DNA of 64,000 bases from positions 27,123,971-27,187,970 of the forward strand of contig JAYGXS010000008.1 of NCBI GenBank assembly GCA_036362985.1, in the 5' to 3' direction. A program made the translations under genes and the position numbers. The notes under the pieces were generated by a model. The model had not been told where the DNA came from, ran no database searches, and worked only from the letters and a program-made list of their open reading frames with translations. This document shows, piece by piece, positions 32,561-43,457 of this stretch. This DNA comes from Ligula intestinalis (taxonomy: Eukaryota; Platyhelminthes; Cestoda; Diphyllobothriidea; Diphyllobothriidae). Position 1 is the first letter of the stretch; each line of letters begins with the position of its first letter.

Positions 32561-32767
32561 TCATCAGCCAGAAATACGCGTATTTCGTAGTCCTTACGTT
32601 TGCCAGTAATACATTGACATATATATGAAGGAATGCAGGTGTTTCACTGATCTAGTCAAGGAACAATTAAGTTCCGCTTTGCCAAGGAGCTCGCAACGCA
32701 AACCCTCAATGACCGTCACATAGTGACGAAGGTGATATGACTAAGAAGTGCTTTGTCGGATCCACTT

Positions 32768-32805
<38 letters not shown>

Positions 32806-32905
32806 TTAAAATGTTCCAACCTATTACAAAATAGACATATGAGGCGGCGGGGCGAAGACCCTCTCTACACTGCTGCGCGCGTACACGCAGACGCGTTTGG
32901 GTGAA

Positions 32906-32938
<33 letters not shown>

Positions 32939-32999
32939 GTGTGTGTGTGTGCGTGTGATTGCACGTACACAGTGCAAGTTCGTCGTTTCGTAGTACTGT
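32561..32999. repeat. (TA)n and (GT)n microsatellites
   Basis: About 16 TA units at 32771-32803 and an interrupted GT tract at about 32907-32958. The antisense Thr-His frame over it is an artefact. Confidence 0.9.
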
Positions 33000-33270
33000 G
33001 ACGGGAACAGTCGTGGTGTTGCCGATGACTCAGCGGCGGTCAGCCAGCGAGCCAGGCCGGCACGCACGTGCGTGCGCGTGCGCGGCGCGGCGCGTGAGTC
33101 ACGTCAACGCGGCGCACAGCCGACTGACGCGCAGGCAGCCGGTGGGAGGCGAACGCGACAGCCCAGCGCGCCGAGTCGTAGTCACCAGCGCGCCGACCGG
33201 CCAGCCAGCTGGAGCAACACAAACCAGCGGCAGTAGCAGCAAAGGACGCGAGTGGGTCAGTAGGTAGGTG
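33000..33270 (+). promoter_or_regulatory. CpG-rich patch, possible promoter or 5' UTR
   Basis: Dense in CG dinucleotides (GCGTGCGCGTGCGCGGCGCG, GCGCGCCGACCGGCC), unlike the rest of the window. AP-1-like TGACTCA occurs at 33026 and TGAGTCA at 33095. A GTAGGTAGG near 33261 could be a splice donor. No host exon was found nearby, so a promoter role is only a suggestion. Confidence 0.3.
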
Positions 33271-33559
33271 GACCTTCGAAAGGTAGGGGACGGACAAAGT
33301 CTGGCTTCTCTTCATCGGCCGGAAATGACATTTAATCGGCACGGACGCGCGAATATCTGTGATCGTGGTCGACGCATTCCCTCTCTCTCTCTGGTTGTCG
33401 TTCATGCTGTTTCTGGGTAGGGGCGCGGGAAAGGGTGAGTGGGGAGAGGGGGTAGGTGTACGCTGGCCGGCCGGTTAATGTTGCACCAAATTTCGCAATT
33501 GGGTAGGCTGTCAGATTCAGCATTGTGGCGTAGGTAATCACATAAATATGTAGTCTGTA

Positions 33560-33840
33560 TAGATATATATATATATATATATATATTCACTCAGGAATGT
33601 GCGAACACCGATCGAATAGGCTTCCGACCTAAACAAAGTTCATGTGGTGGTCAGAGGTCCCCAACGGGTGACCGCCTGCCAGGCCGATTCCGGCCAAGTC
33701 ATAATAGCAGTAAGGGGGTATGACAGCGTCTGGGGGTAACTTGATACAGAACTGTTTCGGGCTTATTAGCCTTCATCAGCCAAGCATAACCCTGAACACC
33801 AGCTGGTCGGACAACACAAATATATATATATATATCGGAG
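33560..33840. repeat. two short (TA)n tracts
   Basis: (TA)n at about 33562-33585 and about 33819-33833, flanking the hammerhead. Confidence 0.85.
33725..33800 (-). ncRNA. type I hammerhead ribozyme, near-intact
   Basis: On the minus strand: stem I strand GCTTGG (33785-33780), core CTGATGA (33779-33773), stem II GGCT/AGCC closed by AATA, GAAA (33758-33755), stem III ACAG/CTGT with a TT loop, and cleavage site GTA (A33745). Stem I is closed by TCAAGT (33744-33739), all six positions pairing with two G-U. Outer stem I (GGGTTA against TACCCC) could extend it. The only core flaw seen is an A-C at 10.1/11.1 in place of G-C. No coding partner is attached. Activity is inferred. Confidence 0.75.
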
Positions 33841-33954
33841 GGTCTGGATGGTATTTAAAATGCAATTACGCGCTCCCAGCCTGGTGGTACCACTCCCTAT
33901 GATGTTGCGCCCGAAAGGCGCATTGGAATTGCGGATTTGAGACTGTCAGTTAGC

Positions 33955-34020
33955 CTATCGCGGTGGTTTAAGGTAATAGGTAAAACGCCTTGCCGCTGTA
34001 ATCTTCAGGGTGGACAACGC
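33955..34020 (-). repeat. LTR family A end fragment
   Basis: Plus strand CTATCGCGGTGGTTTAAG and GCCGCTGTAATCTTCAGG, about 65 bp of the LTR 3' end. Confidence 0.55.
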
Positions 34021-34135
34021 CTGGCTTTTATTCATCGGCCACAAATGATATTCAGCTGCACAGCTTATAAATTCGACCTAAGCTGCTAGCACAGGAGTGC
34101 TGCCTAGCTGCAAAACAATGCCTCGACTATAAGTC

Positions 34136-34377
34136 TATCGCAGGGCGTTGCATTAATGAGGAAAACCCTTACGACTACGATCTCCAGGGCCAAGTCATTG
34201 TGGGAAGGAGAATAAGGAGTAGCCCAGAGTCGTAGGAGTCGTTTATTCTCTACGGAAGCAATGGAGGTTAGGTTGAAGTAAGTTGACACTCGGACAGACG
34301 TGCATTCGAGTTGTGAGAGCGCGGCAGCAACACAAGCGCCTACAAAACAGCCTTTGTATGACTCAGCCTGGGGAAGA
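34136..34377 (-). repeat. LTR family A
   Basis: Plus strand CTATCGCAGGGCGTTGC, ACGACTACGATCTCCAGG and GTCGTTTATTCTCTACGG. It passes directly into family G sequence, as also happens near 50.1 kb. Confidence 0.65.
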
Positions 34378-34745
34378 TTGTCGAAAGAAGTGGTCGTCGA
34401 CTACAGAGGGTTCACCAACGTCAGGAGTCAGGTAAGAACGAATAAGTTGGACAGTGAAACGGAGCTAAAAATGATTCTGCATAAACAGGTTGCTCACCTT
34501 ACAAATGCCATGTAATGTGTGCTCTGTGCGCGTGCGCGCGGCCTACAGGGTTCCGGACATGTCCTGCAGCTTAAGGATTGGATTGAGTTCTCACGGGGAC
34601 TCGTGGAAGTGGCTCTGCCTTGAGACAGGCGCAAGCAACCGATGCATATGCACTCGTGGGCGACAGCGGCGGTGATGCTTGCCTGCGCGGAATGCGACAT
34701 GTGCAGCTAGTCGACCAGGGCGCGCGCGGCAGCGCAGAGGCTGAT
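34378..34745 (-). repeat. solo LTR, family G
   Basis: Plus strand TGTCGAAAGAAGTGGTCGTC, GTCAGGAGTCAGGTAAGA, GAGTTCTCACGGGGACTCG, ATGCACTCGTGGGCGACAGC and GACATGTGCAGCTAGTCGAC. Collinear with 43458-43865. Confidence 0.65.
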
Positions 34746-36229
34746 CTCAGTAAAACAGTCACGTGATCCATTTGCGCTAATTTCGTCTGTTTTTAAATCT
34801 TTTCGTCACGGATGAGGTAAGTGAGAATCTTATAGGAGTCAGCGTACGGACTGGCATGGACGTCAACGCCGCCACTTATTCATGCAACTCAACTCAACAA
34901 CCAACACGTAATTCCTGTCCTAAATTTAACTATTCTCCCTTCGTTCGGACTTTCTCGGCACTTGAACTACGGTATGGGAAGGAAGCACTGCTGCCGTGCA
35001 TTGGTAGGTGAGAATTCTGGTTTGCCATTTATAGTATGCTAATTAACGTGTACAACGACTGTTCTATATAAACTTATATCGGAACCGTCTACCTAACACA
35101 TGTTCTTTTTTGTAAATCATTAGATCTCTACATATTTAGTAAATTTGTCCTCTGGGCTCGGTGAATGGAGCCATTTTTCTGCGGGAAATTTTTCTGATCA
35201 TTTTGAGATTATATTTTCAAAATAAAGTCCAACTCCTTCTCGCTCTCCCGAAGTCATCAGCTGACGAATACAGGGGAACTCTTTTGAAAACTGCTCTTCC
35301 CGTCAGCTGCCAGCTCCTATCACCGGTTTTGACTGGCTCATAAATGGGCTGTTTTGCAGGTAAGTTCTCGAGTTAGTTGGCACGCCTCCGCCACATATAG
35401 CATTATCGCGTGGTTTGACAATACGTTCCTATGATTGTCAGTGAGCAGGACTAGGACCGAAGGGCGCATGGCTAAGTCTGCACTCTAAAGATGCTGGCAG
35501 ATTAGTTAGCCCGTATTTTGTCTGTACGTCTTTTTTGCTTCATGAATTTCTTCTCTTCTATCTACTCAAAAAGGCGCTGGAAAAACATCGGTGGTAGTCA
35601 GGGAGCAACATCACTGCGCTGATTGCCTGAAGCCTGGCCTGCAAATCCGCCTTTGAAAATCTACCTGTAAGACTCATTGGCTGTAGGTCCACCCGCGTTA
35701 TCTTTGCAGCCGCCCGGAGACAATCAGTGTGCACCATTTGCTGATTGGCTGCAATGCCTGTTTCAGGCTTCCTGTAAACCTGTGCGCCAAAAAACAATTG
35801 GCCTGAGCAGGCTGTGAGCAATCCTCTCCTGTAGATCTCTTTGTATGCACCTTTCGTAGTACACCCTATGCAGCCTTCCTTCTCTTGTCGACTTCGCCAC
35901 GCCACATGAATGGTATGCTATTTACTCTTCTTTAACTGTTGCCCTTGGAAGGACTCGTGCACTTGTTTTTACCAATGATGAAACTGTTGGCAGGTGGGGG
36001 GTTGCACGTTTATTTACGAAAATTAGTTAGCGACAGTTTTATTAATGCTGTTTAACAAGCACACGACGCAGTCAGCACAGTGAATATATATAGAGGAATA
36101 ACCTGCACCATGTGCAGCCCGGTTTGAAAAAGGAATGCAATGTTCATGAGAAGGTATACACTGAGCAAACAACATGGCATTAGCTTCGAAGATGACGCAG
36201 TTTCACAGCTGGCAAGAGCACTGTACGCC
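34746..36229. other. no gene seen; small repeat traces
   Basis: 34905-34960 shares ACGTAATTCC...AAATTTAACTATTC with the gypsy leader. 35700-35900 shares CTGATTGGCTGCAA blocks with 43.3 kb. The 115-codon antisense frame at 35558-35905 lies in that repeat and has no motif. Confidence 0.4.
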
Positions 36230-36420
36230 AACGTAAACGCACAGTTCGATCGTCACGAACGACACAGCGTCGGTGCTGCAGAGCGAACACAGGGCTGATG
36301 CTTTGCACGTGAACTAGTTGAAAGTAGGGTAGACTTGCACCGCATCTACCGCACTCACTCCTACGCCTCAACGTCAATGACGGCCGCGGCAGGGAAGGTT
36401 TGATCAGGCTAAATAGTCCT
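36230..36420 (+). repeat. LTR-like repeat B fragment
   Basis: Its reverse complement carries GAGTGCGGTAGATGCGGTGC and a GACGATCG block, matching 14440-14500 and 59480. Confidence 0.45.
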
Positions 36421-36489
36421 TCTACGCGTGCCACACACGACGCGGTTTCCCCTGCTTCCGTTTGGACCTCAAAACTAAAAAGGAAGCTG

Positions 36490-36802
36490 CAGTGACTAAC
36501 CCAAGTCGAAGTGCACTTGTGAACGCTTTCTTCTTCCGGCATCTGGAACAGCCAATCACAGGCTGGCTCACACAGGATCTCATGTGACGACTACCGAACA
36601 TGAGCCAAAGTTCAGATGCCATCCGCTGGCTTGTGGTTGCGTGGTTATTTGACAGCCAATTTCCTGTTGCCTGTTCTTCCATTCTTTCTATACAGACTAA
36701 ACTTTTCCCATCACTGTGGCTTTCTATGACTTCTATATTACTAAGGAACCAGGCCTGAAGATTGTAGTTGCCGAGGTTGAACCTTCTTAACTCCCTGCGA
36801 TA
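36490..36802 (+). repeat. LTR family A joined to a primer site (key copy)
   Basis: Contains AACAGCCAATCACAGGC, CAGACTAAACTTTTCCC, CCTGAAGATTGTAGTTGCC and the end AACTCCCTGCGATA, immediately followed by TTGGTGAC. This junction is what identifies family A as gypsy LTRs: U3 with CCAAT box, then R/U5, then PBS. Confidence 0.8.
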
Positions 36803-36803
36803 T

Positions 36804-36848
36804 TGGTGACTTCCCGACGTGATCTGATCTCACAATCTCTGATGTGGC
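36804..36848 (+). promoter_or_regulatory. primer binding site, tRNA-Trp type, extended
   Basis: TGGTGACTTCCCGACGTGAT differs by a 2-base insertion and small changes from the complement of the tRNA-Trp 3' end, and similarity continues (CACAATCTCTGATGTGG) into antisense of the tRNA anticodon arm. Confidence 0.75.
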
Positions 36849-37320
36849 TGACCTCAATTATCATCAAACCCCTCTTAAATTCAGCTGATTCTTGCGTGCG
36901 TCATCGCATGTGAACACAATATAGAGATTTTTATTGACCAGCCTTCTCCCGTGTAGCGTATTGGGCATTATTAACCACTCTCAGCCCATCGAGTCCAGGC
37001 CATGGTTCCTTCTCAATTTAATATAGAAGTCTCTCATCGATGAACGTGTAAGCGACTGCTAACAGAGGTCCTTCTGTGAGTATCAGCGCTTGGCTCGTCT
37101 TTTCTACAACTGGTCCTACTTCAACTGTCGATGGTATGGTTTAGTTCGACCCATACTGACACGACATGTCAATTCACCGTTGACGTTTAAATGAACCACC
37201 AGCTTTCTCCAGCAACCCCTTCAACCTGGCTTTTTCATGCTGACCACAGCCACTCACGCTGTTTGCATCTCTAACTTTGGTACGTAACTCCTTCGCTACA
37301 TTTTATTATTCTTCCTTTGT
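36849..37320 (+). repeat. gypsy leader / early internal region
   Basis: Follows the primer site. Shares CTCTCAGCCCATCGAGTCC, GGTTCCTTCTCAAT, CGACATGTCAATTCACCG and CATGCTGACCACAGCC with 24115-24459 (-), 15290-15602 (-), 1600-1950 (+) and 5130-5275 (-). No gag frame survives. Confidence 0.6.
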
Positions 37321-37448
37321 TCGACCTCTTTTATCAAATCCACTGACGCGGTGCTGACACTGGCCGAGGAATATTTTCATTTGGCAGCTCTCCAAGCCAT
37401 GACCGATTGCTTGCGCGTCGTGTGTCAGAGATTCTCCGTGAGCGTGGA

Positions 37449-37790
37449 CTTATCGTAGTGACCGAATTAGGGGAGATTTTAGCCGTGGCTACCTTTGGGC
37501 CCAGTTCAATGTGGAAAGAGTGGGATGCCAGGTGAGGGCAAAAGTACATCCTGTACAGAGCGAGTGGCGAATAGGTTGGAGGATGCTGACTGTCAGACGA
37601 ATGCACAACCATTCGCGGAAGAGCCCAGTGGGGTCCTGTGTGAGCCAGCATCAGGACCTTGAATGGCCGTACCGGACTGCGGGCGGCTGACGTTTGCACT
37701 TGCTAGCCACTGTGAGATTTTAAGCGTTGGCGTAGTTTGCAGCACCTGTGATTGGCCGTCTCAGAGGCAGGCCGAGACCGCAGTCACGTG
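37449..37790 (-). repeat. LTR family A (diverged)
   Basis: Plus strand ACTTATCGTAGTGACCG, TACATCCTGTACAGAGCG and GACTGTCAGACGAATGC. The other end has GTGATTGGCCGTC. Confidence 0.5.
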
Positions 37791-38299
37791 ACCTCACATG
37801 AGGTGGGAGGTGGAAGGCCCTACTGGGTCACAACAGACTCTAGCAGCTAGAGTCTTACTGCCGTTACTTTTAGGCTCATTTCCACGTGGAAGGAGAACAA
37901 GTTGCACCCCAGTGTTGGAAGAATTTGGCATTCCGATGAGCGTTCGCCCGCAGCCACTAGGACAGAAATCGTTACAGCATATCCGGCAACGCTTTTTGTG
38001 CGTCAGGCTCTGGAAGGTGATTAGCCAGACAGGACTGGCTAAAGTTTTGGCAGTTGACAGGATTGGGCACACTGGACGACAAGCTTGCACCTAGACGTCT
38101 TCTGTCTTTGCTGTTGAATGAAGGCGGTGCCTCGTCAACTGCGCACTTCTGCCTTGACCTCTTTTAGAAAGTCGCAGTCTCCAGTGCACCATTCTCAAAC
38201 GATCCGTAGTGGCCGCTGCTGTCCGGCACCCTCCTAAAGCGTGCGCCACTTACGAGGCCTCGAAATGACAGTCTTGGTCACCCAGTCGCGCTCGATTCA
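37791..38299. other. no gene seen
   Basis: GC-rich spacer. An open frame of 98 codons on each strand over 37794-38094 has no recognisable motif; part (GGTGATTAGCCAGACAGG) resembles LTR A sequence. Confidence 0.35.
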
Positions 38300-38689
38300 G
38301 TGCAAAGGCCCATGTCCGCATGTGACGCGCAACCTTTGCCCTCGCGCGACTGGGGCACACACATGCACTCCAGACTGGTTAAGCCAATCACCGTCCTGAA
38401 GCTGGCTCACACGAAGCCCGCTCTGGGCCCTTGCGACAATTCCCGCTCTGATGAACACTCCAAAATCCGTGCCGACAGGGAGCGGACGCAGGCAGCATCG
38501 TTGGCTATTGTGACGACCCACGCTCTCACATGGCCCTCACGGTCGAACGCCAGACCGAGTGGCAACTTCCTTCTACCGCTTTTGTACAGAATACTTTGTT
38601 TCTACCATTCTGGCCTTCTCCTGAGGAACCGGAGCTGCAAGACCGCAGCAGTTCGGGTTAACCGTATTGGCCTTAACACCGTGCGATAG
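38300..38689 (+). repeat. solo LTR, gypsy family A (diverged subfamily)
   Basis: GTTAAGCCAATCACCG, TTTTGTACAGAATACTTTG, CCATTCTGGCCTTCTCC and the end CCTTAACACCGTGCGATAG. Confidence 0.7.
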
Positions 38690-39579
38690 ATCCACTGGAC
38701 AGAGGTCAGCCAATATTCATTAATCGACCGAACCGCACACCCAAACTATGCGCTGACATCTGTTTTTCCTTCGAACCAACCGCGGCCAAACCTAGTTCCG
38801 TCGAGCGAACAGTGAAAAAGCCCATGTAAGACCGATTTTTTCTCGAAAAAAATATTTTTATTAGAAAACAGTAGCATCTAGAATGTACAGCTATTTTCCT
38901 TGTATCTTGCTATTACTACAGCTTTGGAGATAGTTTTTCTTTACTAAAAACGAAGTCTACTCTGCGCCCACTAGTGAGAAAGCCTTAAACCAAAACAAAG
39001 CCAAAGCAAGCGCAGAAAGAAGGTGTTTGTTTTAGGTTTTACTCCTGTGTTCCAAAGGGTCCGATAGCTTCCAAGAGGTGCTATATCAATAAACTTTTTT
39101 ATGCGTATAACATTGTGCCACCATCGAAAGCTAGTTGCTGTATCGACGAAGTGAAGTGGAAGAGTATTACTATGCTTAAGTAGCTGCTGCAGGCACCCCG
39201 CACAAGGACCAGTCGAGTAGGTGAAAAAGTGTCCGCTGCTGCAAAGCCCTGAGAGCGCAGTGTGTCCTTAGCCGATCAGGAAAGGGTGCAGTTGCTGGAA
39301 TGAGAGCTCGCGAGGCATCGATCAGCTTCGGGTGTACGCCAGTCGACAGCAGGACTGCAGATGTACAAGAGCGCACAGAGATAAGAGGATGAGTCTGTGC
39401 TGGGCATGCGGGTAGGCAAAGGCTTAAAGAGTGAGAACGAGATGAATTAGCGCAGCAGTACCGAAGTCAGGCTACCACACCACTACGTGTCATACAGTTC
39501 GGTAAAGACGGTGTATAAGAGGGATGCTGGCGCAATAGTGTGAAGTGACCTTGCAGCGCCTGCCACTTCTCGCGTCATG
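38690..39579. other. no gene seen
   Basis: AT-rich from 38830 to 39150, then GC-rich. A frame of 66 codons at 39176-39376 (-) has no motif. Confidence 0.4.
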
Positions 39580-39903
39580 CCACGCCACACATGAGGTCAA
39601 AGGATTGCAATTATTGCCTGCTTCCCACGGCTGCTAGCATGTACGCACTCGTAGTCCGAACCCAATCCGTCTGGTCAATCACCTCCAAAGCAGACTCACG
39701 CAAAGAGGGTTCTCTTGCACGCTGCGATGATTGCCATGCTCGCACAAAATTCAGACGCTGGCACTCTCGAGAATGATTGCGCGCTCGTCTGACAGTCAAC
39801 TCCCCCCAGACTATTTTCCCCTTCTTCTGCACAAAATGGGCTATCACTTTCACCTAACGTGTCCTTTTTCTCTTCCCAGACGCAACCGGGCCTGAAGATC
39901 TCA
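39580..39903 (+). repeat. LTR family A, 3' truncated
   Basis: CCAATCCGTCTGGTCAATCACC, GTCTGACAGTCAACTCC, TTCTGCACAAAATGGGC and GGGCCTGAAGATCTC. It meets the next, opposite copy 3' end to 3' end. Confidence 0.65.
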
Positions 39904-40300
39904 TATCACAGAGGGTTAAGTTAGTTAAACCTAGCAACTGCGACCTTCACACGATGGTTCCTTAGGTGAGAAGAAGTCGGTGGAAGCCAAGGTAGTAGGA
40001 ATAGTTTATTCAGTATACAGGGCAATGAAGAATAATCAGGAAGAAGTTTGTCTTCGGAGCGCACGACCAGCTAGGAGACTAGCCTAGTCTTAAGTGCGGG
40101 TTTAGAGGTAGGCATCCCAGCGGCCAGTGAGATCCGTCATTGTCTGGGTCGACCTTGAAGGTTTTTGGCCTAACAGATTGCATCAACCTACGCGCGTGGA
40201 CGTTTTATTCGTTGCTGGCCCAGAGACCAACTTTGCGGCATCTGTGATTGGGTGTTCCCAGAAATTGAAAACAGCGGCCGTGAGCTCCGACGCGAGCTAT
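39904..40300 (-). repeat. solo LTR, gypsy family A
   Basis: Plus strand TATCACAGAGGGTTAAG, CTAGCAACTGCGACCTTCA, GAATAGTTTATTCAGTATAC and CGGAGCGCACGACCAGC. Its closest relative in the window is 49221-49660. Confidence 0.8.
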
Positions 40301-41149
40301 TCACGACACTCTTCGCCAAGGGTTTTCCTTTCATGGACGACAGACTGGATTGAAAGAGCCTTTACTGGCTAGAAGGTTCTGTGGGCAGTCGCTGCAAACC
40401 AGGCCGGCGATAGTTTTAGACCTCCGCACGTGTACGCCTTTAATGTGTTTGCAGTCGCAGCCAATCGGTGAATGGCGCACGTCAATTAGCTGGTATCAAG
40501 ACGCGTGTGGCTTCAGCAACGAATCGACCAGGGGCGTAAGGCAAACAGGATCCTGAGCTGGCGACCATAGGAGAAGACTGTCACAGAAGCATTAACTAGC
40601 GGCAATAACGACTAATAACCAAGACATGGCAATACTAGCGCTTCAGTGATCATCAATACTAGTGCTTGAAATGCTTTTTCATACCAAACGAGCATGGTTG
40701 CGAGTCTATTTTCAGGGCTCCCATCAAAGTAACCAAGAAAAGGTCAGAAAAATATCGGCAAAACGTGAACGTACTACTTAAGTCATCATTTGTCATGGAA
40801 AGATAATCGATCAGGGTGTTAACGTGGCGTCGTCTATGACTAAGCTTACCGTCATATTCTATGGCAGTCAGGGGTGAAAGGTCATGCAACTAGTTTTTAT
40901 TCTTTTTGGCCGCGCGAGCACGCGCGCGTAAACTCAAAAGCCGAAAAATTCTGCAAATGTTGATGAAGATGTGGTTTGATGCAACAAGTACACAGCCGAG
41001 TACGAGGGTCAGTCTACGCAACAAGACACAAAAACCGCGCGTCTACCGCACGTGAACAATTTTGACCTCAGCTGAAAACAGCTCGTCAACATGCGCTTGA
41101 TGAACAGGGTATTTTTAAGTAAGTTCATAACTTGCATCCCATTTTCACA
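40301..41149. other. no gene seen
   Basis: 40400-40560 has a CAGCCAATCGG block of LTR type. The rest is unassigned and includes a (CG)-rich burst at 40910-40927. Confidence 0.4.
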
Positions 41150-41215
41150 TGAATATATCAGCCTGACGAGAATTTATCGAAAGAATACGTACGCTCGCCA
41201 AAGTAGACTTCTGAA
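41150..41215 (+). repeat. PLE flank fragment with hammerhead core
   Basis: Third copy of the PLE flank. Core CTGACGA at 41163-41169 is intact (position 7 is variable in hammerheads), followed by GAATTTATC, GAAA and CTCGCC. No PLE coding sequence is attached. Confidence 0.65.
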
Positions 41216-41967
41216 ATTAAAATATGTTTACATCTGCCACTTGGGCTTTAGCCTGACATAAGAGTAAATTTTTTTAGCTTCCACGTAAATCAATAGATTG
41301 TCAATTCAGTTAAGCCTACGCTTTGATGTTTTTGACTATAGAACTCGGGAATCAAAAAGAGCAGACAGCTTTTGCGCTTTCATTTAAGTGTTCTACTGTC
41401 TGAACGCCAGACGCAAGCTTCTCCTCGATGTCCTTACGCATTTTAATCTGCATTGGTTTTTTACCCCTTTTCTGCTCACTATTGCAATTCTCCTCCTCTT
41501 CCTCCGCCTTCTAAGAAGAATAATCCTCGTTATCAGTGCCATAAGGGTCGATATCGGCAACACCAAAACCACCAGCATCATCATTATCACTGTCGAGACC
41601 AATATTCCTTCGCCCTGTTTTACATCTACCGTTCTTACGTCCTGTAATCCTCCAAACTGGCTTCTTCTACACGTTTTTATTGCATTATTTATTGGTTCAA
41701 ACAAAAGTCCAGATGGCTTTTCAACTGCAACTCGTCTTTGCATGGTACAGATGAAGAGTAAAAGTTCAAATCAGTTGGAATTTATAGAGAATTTCAATGT
41801 CAGCAGCCACGGTCATTCTTTCCTGTAAGGAAAGCTTCGGATTGAAGACGTTCTGAATAACAAATCATCATATAGGACAACAACGAGTAGGAAGGAAGTT
41901 AACGCAAATACCAGCCAGGAGTAAAGCTAGACATTTGAATATCAGGAAAATTAGAGATGCAACACGT
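41216..41967. other. no clear gene; low-complexity open frames
   Basis: Overlapping frames at 41388-41828 (+, 146 codons) and 41393-41743 (-, 116 codons from an ATG). The minus frame has a hydrophobic stretch followed by LLRRRRKRRR, like a membrane anchor, but this arises from ATC/CTC-rich simple sequence. No homologue recognised; probably chance. Confidence 0.25.
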
Positions 41968-42045
41968 GGTCTAGCTGCTTGCTGCTAGGTTCGGTTTCTC
42001 CCGCAGATTATAGGCTGCTTTCAAGCACCACAGAGTCCGAGTTGT
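41968..42045 (+). repeat. repeat E fragment
   Basis: GTGGTCTAGCTGCTTGCTGC to CACAGAGTCCGAG aligns with 3263-3345. Confidence 0.5.
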
Positions 42046-42229
42046 TCATGCCCGAACATCTACTCGGAAGGCTCTGTTAAGGTCAACAGGGGGACCGCAT
42101 TTTCGCAGTCCACAATCGGCGCCAAAACCGTTGACTCACGTTTCCCTCACCTGTCATGCTTTGTGCCTGCGCTGAACCTTTTCTTCGCTACCGCGCGTGC
42201 TCATGGCCGACTCGCTACAGGGCCGCGAA

Positions 42230-42555
42230 TGACTCATCGTGCCGCCTCGCCTGCGAAGACTTGCGCGCTCATTCTGTCGACTGTCAGTCGGGTCGATGCC
42301 CCGCGGCTTAAGCCGTTGGTCTTGCAAGCTTGACGCAAATCACTGAGGACCATTTCCTGATTGGTGGAGGACGTCCACGGATCACGGAGGCACAGAGCAC
42401 ACACACACAACAATTGACCTCTGAACTGTGAACAGAGCTTTTTCTTCACAGCACTTTTTTAGCTCCTTCCCTACAGTACACAGTCCAACCACATCAGTCT
42501 TACCTGACTTCAGACTTGGGGGAACCGTTTAGAGTCATCGATCCCTATTTTGACA
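42230..42555 (+). repeat. LTR family G joined to a primer site
   Basis: Sense-oriented copy: CATTTCCTGATTGG, GCACAGAGCACACACA, TTCTTCACAGCAC, TCAGTCTTACCTGACTTC and the end CCCTATTTTGACA, followed at once by TTGGTGAC. This identifies family G as an LTR with a canonical ...CA end. Confidence 0.7.
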
Positions 42556-42556
42556 T

Positions 42557-42598
42557 TGGTGACACCAATGTAATCTGAACTCGCAAATTCTGATGTGA
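42557..42598 (+). promoter_or_regulatory. primer binding site, tRNA-Trp type, extended
   Basis: TGGTGACACCAATGTAATCT then GAACTCGCAAATTCTGATGTG. It follows the tRNA-Trp antisense for about 42 nt with scattered mismatches. Confidence 0.7.
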
Positions 42599-42710
42599 CC
42601 TGCTGTTCCTGTGATGCTGGTGAATTGCCGACCTGTTTCTGCGATCATGTTGACTTCCCGGCGTGTCTCTGTGGTAATGGTACTTAACGACGTGAGCCTT
42701 GAGATTCACT

Positions 42711-43140
42711 TATCGTAGGAGGTTAAGTTAGTTAAACCCCAGCATGGTTCCTTAGGAGAGAAGAGAGAAGACTGTGGGAAGGCCATAGTGTTAACAATAG
42801 TGTATTCTGCACAGAAGGATAGGCGGATAGATGGAAAGAGTTTTTGCTCTCAGATGACCGTATTCCAGCTGCGAGGGCATCAATTCCGAAGTGACGAGAG
42901 CGTCGGGAATTGCCGGAATGCCGGCGCACGCTTTGTTACGGCAGACAATCACGCGGCTAATGTCTAGACGAGCGGTCGTGGTGAGACCTTGAGATGGGCG
43001 AAGGTTAATCTGGGCGCGTGGCCACGGTGAGGCGTCGGTCAGTGACAGTTATTGCCTGACCCAAGGCGGCAGTGGGCACGCAGGCCTTGCATACCAAAGT
43101 CGCCTTGCGTCAACGGCTGATCTTGGATTCCAAGTGGCTG
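42711..43140 (-). repeat. solo LTR, gypsy family A
   Basis: Plus strand TATCGTAGGAGGTTAAG, AGTGTATTCTGCACAGAAGG, GGCAGACAATCACGCGG and TGTCTAGACGAGCGGTCGTG. Same subfamily as 23748-24110. Confidence 0.75.
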
Positions 43141-43457
43141 CTAGGGGCACTACGCACTCGTGCGTGACAATCTACCTCTTGCGCTCTTGCTTGATTCGCA
43201 ATGTGAAGGCCGCCCAAACTGCCTGCCTCATGCTCACGGTCAGTTTACTGCTACCGCTCGAGTCTTGGGCCTAGACTCGCGAAAGCTCGCACCCAGTCCA
43301 TGTGTGGCCTTTCACTGATTGGCTGCAACAGCGACAAAAAGGGCATGTCCCGGGGGCCTGTAATCCCCCAAAAGCGCTGACACAATAACAACTGGGGTGA
43401 AGAGGCTGCGAGTAACACCTGCTTCTGTAAACCCTTTCACATGATAGACGCTGTCCT
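43141..43457. other. no gene; G-associated sequence
   Basis: CACTGATTGGCTGCAAC and GGGCATGTCCCGGGGG are shared with 26.8 kb and 35.7 kb. Confidence 0.4.

Noticed and set aside
32741..33067. 108-codon minus frame rich in Thr-His and Ile-Tyr
   Set aside because: It translates the (GT)n and (TA)n microsatellites.
41388..41828. Small membrane protein on either strand
   Set aside because: The hydrophobic and arginine-rich stretches follow from ATC/CTC-rich simple sequence, both strands are open, and no family is recognisable.
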